Origin: Platycnemis pennipes
Taxonomy: Eukaryota; Arthropoda; Insecta; Odonata; Platycnemididae
NCBI GenBank assembly: GCA_933228895.1
Contig: OW121855.1
Span: forward strand, 69,960,698-70,024,697
Reading direction: 5' to 3'
DNA: 64,000 bases
Position numbers and translations under genes: made by a program. Each line of letters starts with the position of its first letter. Position 1 is the stretch's first letter. Under the pieces are notes generated by a model. It saw only the letters and a program-made list of their open reading frames with translations. It was not told where the DNA came from and made no database searches. Shown here piece by piece: positions 56,440 through 64,000 of this stretch.

Positions 56440-59400
56440 TAGGGCGGATCGGAAAAATCGATTTTTCGCGGAGAAACTTGGCCCTCTGGAAAAAGTTGTC
56501 AAAGTGACTCAAAATGAGGCCAGAAAAATTTGGGACCTCTAGGTCAACCCTAGACCCTCGCGCCGTGGCCATTTATGGGGAGGGGGGCTGAAAATGGAAA
56601 AAGTCATGTTTTTATACCGGTTCCCCATGGATTTTGTCGAGTTGCGGCCCTCTAGGGCAAAAATTTCGTCCATTTGTACGTATCTGCAGCCGTTAAGCCA
56701 CAAATTGTCTATTTTGAGTGCGCGGCCGCGCGTAATTATGCACCACCCACGCAGCGTCGCGACGCAACGGTCAGAAGGCCGCTCGCGCGCCTCCTGACGG
56801 CTCGCGCCTCCTGCCCGGTCGCCGCGAACGGAGCAAAACTCATCACGGATGCGTCTTCCGTCGTTGGTCTCATTAATATTAGATAATTAAACAATTTCCA
56901 GGGAATAACAATTACGGAAGAATTGTATGAAAGTGATATAACCCTACACACTATAACTTTTTTCCTGTCTCGTCGACATAAACGAATTGACGTTACCGAC
57001 TTTTAAAGAAGTGGTAAAATATTTTTTTTATGTTCGCGACGCATTGAGATATGAAAGCGCAGGAAGGGAGCCTACGGCTTAGCAAGTAGTCTGGTGGCCA
57101 AAGTGTCCGCACTTTGGAGACACACCTCTATTCCAATCATTCCGGAGCGTGGTGTGATTACAATGATTATACGGTACCATACGACGTACTACGCCTTAAG
57201 AAAAAATGCAAGCAAGCCTATGAAAGGTGCGAAATTGACAAAAAATGAATATATTTTTAAATGATTCCCAGAATCTATGTGATATTTGTGCGTGTCAGAG
57301 CCTAAGAACTAGCAAGTGTAAATTTAGAAAGAGGATAACGTTCTCCCAAATGAAGCGGCATTTTTGAGGGATCAAAGGACAAAACGAAAGATGGTATCCG
57401 GTGGATTGGATGCCTCAGAAACTCGACGATTAAAGAAAAACCTCAGAAGAGGATCGTCGGAGAGCGTCGACTCAAAATCTTTAATTCTTGAAGAGGTAAA
57501 AAGTGAGCATCAAGAATTATTTTCTGCTACATCTCGAGAAAGCTCAACCGACGAGGAACCAACCGACTTAGACCTCAACGTTCTTCATACGATTAGGAAT
57601 GAAAATCAACCTGGACCTCCTTCGGGGCAAAGACGTCTTCAATTGCCAACTATGGCGGAGGTATGTGCAAGTACCGGTGACGTGTCCCTCAGAGCAGCAG
57701 CAATGATCGTCAGCGCAACGGTATCCGACGCAAAACTCAAAACTCCGGAAGACAGGTGAAATGTAGTGGACCGGCATTACTTACGAAGCAGAAAAAGAAG
57801 ATGCTAGATTCAGTAAAAGCAAAGACAGATAAATCAAAAAATGCAATTGAAGGTCTGTATTTGGACGGCAGAAAGGATGACACAATTAAACTGGAGAAAA
57901 TAGACAAGAGGACGTATCAATCAAAGGTTAGGGAGGAACATGTCTTGTTTGTTGAAGAGCCAGGCTCACAATTTTTCGGTTTTGTCTCCCCCACAGGAGT
58001 ATCTGCAAGAAAAATCACAACTGCAATTCTTGATTTTTTTGCGAAAGAAAATATTGAACTTTCAAATTTAAAAGTGATTGGATGCGATGGCACCAAAGTG
58101 AATACAGGTCAAAAAGGAAGCATCATCCGTTTGCTGGAAGCAAAACTCCGACGTCCCTTACAAAACGTCTATTTACCAATTACACTTGATTGACTTAACA
58201 CTGCGGCGGTTGGTAGAACATTAGACGGGCAAACTAAGGGTCCAAATTTGTTTGCAAGACGTATTGTCTCCACCCTTTAAGACTGCCACACTCTTGATAT
58301 CATACGATTCGAGCCAGTTCCAACAAAATTGTCCCACGAAGAAGACTTGAGATTGCTGAGCAGTGACCAGCAGTATCTTCGGGAAATTTCTAATGCTGTG
58401 TCCAAAGTATTTCGCTCGGAAAATTTGGCCAGATAAACTCCAAAAAATGTGGCTCATTCTCGTTAGCTCACTACGGCCAGCCGACAACTGTGGCTATACG
58501 TGTCCAAAGAAAATTCATGCGCTAATTTATAAAATCTAGTGTCATTCAAAAAGTATACGCACCTGCCTGGTTTTCAGTGAAAAAAACCATTGTATACACG
58601 AGGGTGCTGTAAATTTATGGAAATTATTAAATTGATCAAGATATCTACCAGTAGACCTTAAAAGAGTCATTAATCCTGTTATTCAGAGAAACGGTTTTTT
58701 CGGGCACTCAGAAAATTTACTCCTCCCAATGATAGCTGACAATGGAGAGGAAGTGTGAAAAGATGCGTGGAAAATAATCTTAGAGGCATGAAGAAATACC
58801 CGTGCGACGAAAATCGTGAAATTTTTAGTTAACAGATTTTAAATTTGATGCAGAAGACTACAAACTGCGGATAAAATGGGACCAGAACACCGACTCGTGC
58901 TCTATCGCATCTCACGACTGAAGAAATTCGAGAATTACTTGAGTAATGCTCAACTGTGGAACGCAATTGTCCTTGTCACACAAAAGCTTGCGCTTTTGAA
59001 ATATTTGTAAAAGAGGTAACCCAAGCTTCATTGGCATCCGCAACAACGAGAGACAATAAGAAATACTGAAAATTCTAGAAAGCAGAACCAAAATGCCAAC
59101 CTTCAAAACTTAGTCTCAGTTCATGCTGTGATATAGTAAGTTTTACATCTGCTTGACTTAAAAAAGAAAAAAAATCGATAATGACCTTTAATGTTCAATG
59201 AAAATAAAGTATAAAGACGAATACTTGCACACAGATAAACCGACTGGTAATACAAAATGACCACTTTCTTATTTTTTCGAGAGCATATAATCTGATAAAG
59301 GAAATGCGTTCCTCTATTTTATGAGTGGGTGTGTGGGCGGGGGAGTTCATAGTGCAGGTACCTCAACGTGGTGAGCTCTAATAACTACTTTAATTATTTT

Positions 59401-60420
59401 TGCATTTTTTCTCCATACTGAAAAATAATATTAAAAGTAGGCTAAACTCGGGGAATGTTTCTTTACTCCCCGAATTATGACGGTGTGTTACATTACTTTA
59501 TCCTCTTTCTCCGGGGAGAACTTTATCCTCTTTCTAAATTTACACTTGCTAGTTCTTAGGCTCTGACACGCACAAATATCACATAGATTCTGGGAATCAT
59601 TTAAAAATATATTCATTTTTTGTCAATTTCGCACCTTTCATAGGCTTGCTTGCATTTTTTCTTAAGGCGTAGTACGTCGTATGGTACCGTATAATCATTG
59701 TAATCACACCACGCTCCGGAATGATTGGAATAGAGGTGTGTCTCCAAAGTGCGGACACTTTGGCCACCAGACTACTTGCTAAGCCGTAGGCTCCCTTCCT
59801 GCGCTTTCATATCTCAATGCGTCGCGAACATAAAAAAAATATTTTACCACTTCTTTAAAAGTCGGTAACGTCAATTCGTTTATGTCGACGAGACAGGAAA
59901 AAAGTTATAGTGTGTAGGGTTATATCACTTTCATACAATTCTTCCGTAATTGTTATTCCCTGGAAATTGTTTAATTATCTAATATTAATGAGACCAACGA
60001 CGGAAGACGCATCCGTGATGAGTTTTGCTCCGATCGCGGCGACCGGGCAGGAGGCGCGAGCCGTCAGGAGGCGCGCGAGCGGCCTTCTGACCGTTGCGTC
60101 GCGACGCTGCGTGGGTGGTGCATAATTACGCGCGGCCGCGCACTCAAAATAGACAATTTGTGGCTTAACGGCTGCAGATACGTACAAATTGACGAAATTT
60201 TTGCCCTAGAGGGCCGCAACTCGACAAAATCCATGGGGAACCGCTATAAAAACATGACTTTTTCATTTTCAGCCCCCCTCCCCATAAATGGCCACGGCGC
60301 GAGGGTCTAGGGTTGACCTAGAGGTCCCAAATTTTTCTGGCCTCATTTTGAGTCACTTTGACAACTTTTTCCAGAGGGCCAAGTTTCTCCGCGAAAAATC
60401 GATTTTTCCGATCCGCCCTA
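56440..60420 (+). mobile_element. hAT-type element with ~0.9-kb near-identical inverted repeats
   Basis: The tips tagggcggatcgg and ccgatccgcccta are flanked by gtatacag on both sides (56432-56439, 60421-60428), a perfect 8-bp duplication. The inverted repeats run about 56440-57348 and 59513-60420, roughly 908 bp, with only a handful of differences seen by eye (for example cgcgaacgg versus cgcgatcgg). The central 2.2 kb carries a broken transposase-like gene. The TSD and TA-GGG tip fit hAT; the very long TIRs are unusual for that group. Confidence 0.85.
57364..58440 (+). pseudogene. Transposase-like gene of the long-TIR hAT-type element, broken
   Basis: Frame 1 (57364-57759) contains RRLQLPTMAEVCASTGDVSL then RAAAMIVSA. 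It passes to a second frame (57756-58193) with GLYLDGRKDDTIKLEKIDKR, EEHVLFVEEPGSQFFGFVSP and LKVIGCDGTKVNTGQKGSII, then RLLEAKLRRPLQN. CDGTxVNTGxxGxIxxLE recalls the hAT segment around the second catalytic Asp (DxxxxNxGxxxGxxxxL). After a TGA at 58192, LDGQTKGPNLFARRI and DLRLLSSDQQYLREI continue with stops. Similar proteins are repeated in aphid and hydra genomes, as I recall, without assigned function. The copy is not functional. Confidence 0.6.
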
Positions 60421-60576
60421 GTATACAGTGCTACTGGACATGGTAAGGGGCCCCGTGATGGTGTAGGAGGCCTGCTGAAGCACCATGCAACAAAACATAA
60501 TCTTTCCAGCCCAAGTACAGCTGCAATTCTGAATGCCAAGGAATTTACAAGAGTGGTGCAGTCACACACATCAATA

Positions 60577-60766
60577 AACCTGATTCTGAATTAATGGATG
60601 AAGGTGATACTTTGTGGAAGTTTCGTACGTTAAACATTGCAAATGAAACGACTTTGTACTATCCACAATCAGCTTTATAACTTCCCCGATCGATTTCGAC
60701 GACTAGCGTCATTCTCAAGGGGGGGCCAACTCAGTTGTTTCATTTGCAATGTTTAACCTGATTCTG
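60577..60766. repeat. 166-bp insertion with 12-bp target duplication
   Basis: aacctgattctg is present at 60577-60588 and at 60755-60766. The sequence between contains gttaaacattgcaaatgaaac and a near-inverse near its right side. Deleting it makes the transposase frame continuous (…SINLI–LLPKEEVEEF…). It may be a SINE- or TRIM-like insertion. Confidence 0.65.
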
Positions 60767-61998
60767 TTGCCCAAAGAGGAAGTTGAAGAATTCCGCCAGC
60801 AGAAAATAAAAGAATGGTCGAACCAAACTACCCCTGTGAAAGGAATCCAGAAGACACATGTCTCGACTCAAATTGATGGGTGAACTTATATTGCACGAAC
60901 TTTAAAGAGCAAGAAAGAAGAAATTTCATTTGTCCAACCAAGATCTCATAAATGCCCAGAGAATATTCAAATTCACGAACTACAAAAAGGAATGTTTGTG
61001 GCCTGTGTGTATGACTGTGACTGGTGGATTGCAGAGATTATAGATATTAGTTGTGAGTTAAGTGAAATCATTGTTAACTTTATGCTGCCACATGGACCAG
61101 CTGCTGGATATAGATTCCCAGATGAAAGACAGCAACACCACCACCAGTGCTCACTTCCAATTCGCGATGTTTTGAAGATTTTGGGTGCCCCAGTTCCTAT
61201 TGGTTCAACAGTAAGACATCACTCAATACCAAAGGAAGATACTGATGCGGTTGAACAAATTTATAGTTCATTAAATTGCTAAATTCAGTTCTAAGCAGAG
61301 TGCACAGAAGTATGCTTCGGAACCTGTACATTTTTTAACCTGCACATATATTTTGAAAGCTATTGATGTTTGAAACTTGTGTCTGTTACCCATATTCAAG
61401 AAGAAAAAAATGTCAAGTAAGACTAGAGATTTTGATTTTATGTGACCAATATCTGAGAATGTGGTAATGGATCTGGCTTAATGTCTGGAAATTTTTTGAA
61501 TTGTTTATAAACCCTGTTAAACTGAAAAGTGGAAGTTCTCCTTTTCAGGTATTGTAGTATTCTATGGTGCCGATAAACAGTAAAAAAAAATAAAAATTTT
61601 TAGGATTGGCGTTTTTAAGAAAAACAATTTTTTTAAATAAAAAAAAATAAAATAAAAAAATTGCAGCAAGAAAATGTGGACATATTTTCAAATCAAGGAT
61701 ATCATTTTAATCACAAAATTATTATCTTTCAAATAAAACAAAAAGGAGCAAAATATCTTGAACCGTTCCTGAGATATGAGCATTTTAGTATTTTGTCAAA
61801 AATCGCATTTGAAAAATAGCGCTCGCGGGCCCATGTTCGGTGGACTGTATCTCGGGCCAAAAATTTTTTTGGACAAAACTAAAATACACGTATTACTTAC
61901 TTCGTCCTGAAGTTTGACATATGTTAAATTCAATAACATCTGAGACTATGAAGGTAAGATTTTTTCTTTGGCTGCCTGAATCGATATGGACTGGGCCA

Positions 61999-62727
61999 TT
62001 AAATCTTATTTAGAAGTCCAGTTACTTTTAAAAACGATATAATTCCGCTTAGACGATCATGATCGTCTCCTAGAACTTGTTCTAGGTCTCCCCTAATACC
62101 CAGCTTTTCGCGCACAGTCCGGAATTTGTCACACTCAGTCAGGAGGTGTCGGACACTGAGAGGAGAGTCGCAGTCATCACAACGAGGCGTTATTTTCTCT
62201 TCTGTAAAGAGGAAGGAGTGGGTCAAGGCACAATGCCCAATTCTCAACCTTGTGATGACGACTTCCTCTCTGCGACTGTTCCTGACGGAAGTGGGCCACA
62301 CTGACGTTACCGGCTTTACGCTGCGTAGTTTGTTATTACACACGTCCCTCCAAGATGTACTCCACTGATCTAGCACTTCTTTATGAAGGGTAGCCTTTAG
62401 GTCCTGGCAAGGGACCAGCGTCGTCGTCTGTTCAGGGATCTTTAGAGCCCTCTTCGCAGCTGCATCGGCCGTCTCATTACCGGCAATTCCCACATGTCCA
62501 GGGACCCAGAGAAAGGTTATGGTAATTCCTCTTCTATTAAGGCATAGGAGGCTGTAGTGTATGCTCTGGACAATGGGGTGATTGGAGGAGAAGGCGGAAA
62601 TGGATTGAAGAGCACTCATAGAGTCCGTACAAATAGTGAATGCCTTAGCACTCTTCCCGATACCATCAAGGGCCATCTTAATGGCCCAGTTGCTGGTTCT
62701 ATTCACATGATACTGGAAAGCTAGCAT
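61999..62727 (-). CDS. LINE ORF2 C-terminus: RNase H domain and zinc knuckle-like end
   Basis: A 242-codon open frame on the minus strand. FTICTDSMSALQSI (about residues 31-44) and GNETADAAAKRAL (about 83-95) are the later acidic motifs of an RNase H domain; WVPGHVGIAGN lies between them as usual. The tail has RLRIGHCALTHSFLF then CDDCDSPLSVRHLLTECDKF, the C-x2-C-x7-8-H-x4-C motif that ends jockey/I/R1-type ORF2 proteins. The first catalytic Asp and Glu are missing because the element is 5' truncated. The remaining frame is intact, so the insertion is young. Confidence 0.85.
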   Translation of the reverse strand: MLAFQYHVNRTSNWAIKMALDGIGKSAKAFTICTDSMSALQSISAFSSNHPIVQSIHYSLLCLNRRGITITFLWVPGHVGIAGNETADAAAKRALKIPEQTTTLVPCQDLKATLHKEVLDQWSTSWRDVCNNKLRSVKPVTSVWPTSVRNSRREEVVITRLRIGHCALTHSFLFTEEKITPRCDDCDSPLSVRHLLTECDKFRTVREKLGIRGDLEQVLGDDHDRLSGIISFLKVTGLLNKI

Positions 62728-62976
62728 ACTAGCGAGTATCCTCGGCCTTGTGCTGGATCAAGTAACTTGTGAAACGGGCTCTATAAGTGAATTTTTTTAA
62801 TCTATCACATTCTATCCCGCATCTAATGCAAATATTGGTAAAACGGAAAATGACATGCTGTAAATATGGCTTCCACTTCCACATGGCATACATAGGAAAT
62901 TGGAAGGGACTCGATAAAAGAGTTGTAAATCATGGGAAAATGTAAATTCTGATAATGCAAACTTGGGCTTTTAATG

Positions 62977-63774
62977 TATATGATATCTGTTTTAAACAAT
63001 AATTGGACATAAAACTCTATGATGAAAAAAACGAATCAAAGTTAATGAGCACTTCTCTCATTCTCTTCACTAACAGGAACAGTAAAATTACAGATAAGTT
63101 ACTATTAAAAAAACTTAAGTGTATTCGTAAAATGACATTGGCTTGCCCCGGCATTATAATTGGACAGAACATGATATTGGACACAATCCAAACCAATATG
63201 GTAAATACAATAAAATCAGTAGATGTAAATATGAAAGTATCATACATGAAGACACCGCTTTACGCCACTTATCTTTCCATCACTACACTGATATGCCATG
63301 ATTAATATGATGCCAGTGATCTGCTAATTTTATCAATCTGAATCAATCTAATCTGGATCCAATATTTCAATATATGGATGTTTTGCAACTATGACATTTG
63401 TTACAAAAATATCAATAAATTAAAATGGGATTGATGTACACATATTTAAATTATTTGGAATGGTTCTTGCATCAATGCCTTTAGAGTGAACTTAAATTTT
63501 TCTGAAGTAGATGGGCAATCAGAGAACATCATAAGCATACATATTTACAAACTCCGTAACTAAAGCATCCACAGAAAATAATGATTTACTTCCAGTTTTG
63601 CAGAACCTAATAGAAAAAGCAGGGAAGATATCAAGAATAGCACATCATTTGCCCAGCAATATTGCACCAAATCTCTGACAATTTTGTTTTTTTAAATTAA
63701 TTATCTCTTTCTAAATGACATTAGCTGTCAGTTGCTTTCCCTAATAATCATAACCTATTAACTAAAATTCTCAC
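62977..63774. other. Intron next to exon A, no feature recognised
   Basis: AT-rich intronic sequence between the right end of the nested transposons and exon A. Open frames (for example 63003-63305) match nothing. Confidence 0.5.
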
Positions 63775-63892
63775 CTAGTGCAATCTGGAAATGGACAATG
63801 AAATAATGGCCTCTCAGGAAGGTGTGTCCTGATATGCTGAGCTATGTTGCCTCTAGACTTGAATTTCTTACTGCATATATCGCATATATATT
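63775..63892 (-). CDS. GTF3A: TFIIIA-like gene, exon A (zinc fingers)
   Basis: The minus-strand acceptor tttacag is followed by AA|TATATATGCGAT..., reading YICDICSKKFKSRGNIAQHI, then RTHLPERPLFHCPFPDCT. This gives one full finger (C-x2-C-x12-H-x3-H), the linker THLPERPLFHCP and the Cys pair (C-x4-C) of the next. The donor AG|gtgaga leaves phase 2, matched exactly by exon B. The H-x-x-x-ER-x-x-x-x-CP-x-x-x-C-x-RSY pattern fits fingers 7-8 of TFIIIA, which binds the 5S rRNA gene internal promoter and 5S RNA. Fingers 1-6 and the start must lie to the right of the window. Another multi-finger protein remains possible. Confidence 0.75.
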
Positions 63893-64000
63893 CTGTAAAG
63901 AGAACAGGAAAGAAGTATTGCATCAATAATGAATAATGGAAAAGAGAAAAATAAATTTTTATGACATTAATTTTCAGTAGAATCACCTCAGAACAGAATC
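63893..64000. other. Intron upstream of exon A
   Basis: Polypyrimidine-containing intron end on the minus strand, running off the window. Confidence 0.5.

Larger units (their letters stand above)
54866..61282 (+). pseudogene. Transposase-like gene of the long-TIR element, interrupted
   Basis: Part 1 (54866-55783, 305 codons) has a Cys pair near its start (CSKC), CATC, then RSKFYVLRPKWVVPHAPRDV followed by CLCLYCANFELC, a Cys-rich motif I recall from repetitive uncharacterised invertebrate proteins. After frame changes, 56019-56434 includes DFAENWSVVLPQEVKGYHWS, VISDDRGHDSEHA and, in a shifted frame at 56357, DGAPSHFKNRFQL. These Asp-containing blocks look like an RNase-H-fold (DDE/D) core. 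It resumes after the hAT at 60429 with ATGHGKGPRDGVGGLLKHH. A C-terminal domain ends at TAA 61282 (GMFVACVYDCDWWIAEIIDI, possibly SH3/Tudor-like). At least two frameshifts. Catalytic assignment is inference. Confidence 0.65.
53642..61997 (+). mobile_element. Long-TIR DNA transposon, 8.4 kb, superfamily uncertain (Sola-like?)
   Basis: Terminal inverted repeats of about 480 bp (53642-54121 and 61509-61997) start ggcccagtccatatcgattc and are largely identical, with scattered mismatches. ATTA flanks both ends (53638-53641, 61998-62001), a 4-bp duplication. Between them lies a gene for an unfamiliar transposase-like protein (54866-61282), split by a hAT-type element (56440-60420) and a 166-bp insert (60589-60754). 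Native length is about 4.2 kb. A 4-bp TSD and long TIRs are compatible with Sola or a related superfamily, but I could not confirm this. Confidence 0.75.
53467..62730 (-). mobile_element. 5'-truncated jockey-type LINE, split by a DNA element
   Basis: The minus-strand ORF (62727-61999) ends at the ATTA duplicated by the element at 53642-61997. Its 3' part then continues from 53641 down to a (ctac)n-type tail at 53495-53513. The 9-bp word agcgagtat occurs at 62731-62739 and 53458-53466, consistent with a target-site duplication around the LINE. Thus the LINE inserted first and was split later. Confidence 0.55.
52470..62778. mobile_element. Possible outer element with CCTGTTTC...CTTGATCCAGCACAA inverted ends
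   Basis: The left end (cctgtttctcacgatacttg then atccagcacaa) and the inverted right end (cccgtttcacaagttacttg then atccagcacaa) match at most positions over 31 bases. The flanking Tigger-like copy is continuous outside them. Flanks tcttaag and tctataag are similar but not identical. The original contents are small (53228-53457 and the ends); everything else is later insertions. The superfamily is unclear; hAT is possible. Confidence 0.45.
46866..62976. mobile_element. Tigger-like element, CAGTAAAACC family, copy 2, split in three
   Basis: Piece 1 (46866-47228) begins cagtaaaaccccttgtttac and follows copy 1 at 15562-15949 closely (aactgattaaag-like tracts, gatctagaacttaaa, cttttaaagttggtattcct). 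Piece 2 (51782-52468) follows 16365-17140 (gaaactgtcgtccag, gatgaaccaac, tgttcctaaattgta, ctggtatgtatggct). Piece 3 (62779-62976) follows 17155-17321 (ttaatctatc, ggaaattg, then degraded tip ttttaatg before TA). The gaps hold other elements. The assembly of three pieces into one copy is an inference from order and orientation. Confidence 0.6.

Noticed and set aside
56736..56951. Identical 71-codon frames at 56736-56951 (minus) and 59910-60125 (plus)
   Set aside because: They are the two arms of the hAT-type inverted repeat, not two genes. No domain is present.
1..64000. Bacterial-style features: CRISPR arrays, operons, ribosome binding sites, tRNA or rRNA genes
   Set aside because: Searched by eye and none found. 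Split exons, LTRs and TE content show this is eukaryotic nuclear DNA.

Overview
This is eukaryotic nuclear DNA, AT-rich and dominated by transposable elements. It has no operons, rRNA, tRNA or CRISPR. It looks like a large, repeat-heavy arthropod genome, most likely an insect. The basis is a Copia element whose primer-binding site matches the anticodon-stem half of initiator tRNA-Met (as in insect copia), together with piggyBac, pogo/Tigger, hAT, Harbinger and jockey-type LINE families. The species cannot be named from the sequence.

One probable host gene is visible. Four minus-strand exons (63892-63775, 46648-46543, 45029-44783, 28306-28206) join in phase with canonical splice sites. They encode three consecutive C2H2 zinc fingers and a basic C-terminal tail, best explained as the 3' half of the gene for transcription factor IIIA (5S rRNA gene factor). 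The 5' exons lie beyond the right edge. Its introns of about 17.1 kb and 16.5 kb hold most of the mobile DNA described here.

Region 1-14.4 kb lies downstream of that gene. It holds four decayed non-LTR reverse transcriptase fragments, a degenerate Myb/SANT-like gene and a HARBI1 fragment of Harbinger type, and an internally deleted piggyBac (10602-12791). Region 14.4-27.2 kb is one piggyBac element split by a Tigger-like element and by a complete Copia; the Copia carries a hAT that carries another hAT. Region 27.2-28.3 kb is the probable 3' UTR and last exon. Region 28.3-44.8 kb is an intron with MITEs, a pogo/Tigger element split by a hAT that itself contains a MITE, another Tigger-type element and a jockey-like LINE tail.

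Region 46.5-63.8 kb is the largest intron and contains a second, deeper nest. A Tigger-like element split into three pieces surrounds a pogo element with a GC-rich LTR-like block. It also surrounds a 10-kb insertion made of a 724-bp foldback, a jockey-type LINE, an 8.4-kb element with 0.48-kb inverted repeats and an ATTA duplication, and inside that a 4-kb hAT-type element with nearly identical 0.9-kb inverted repeats. Boundaries were set from terminal inverted repeats plus target-site duplications read by eye. Superfamily names rest on those structures and on remembered protein motifs, not on database searches. The least familiar elements are 53642-61997 and 56440-60420.
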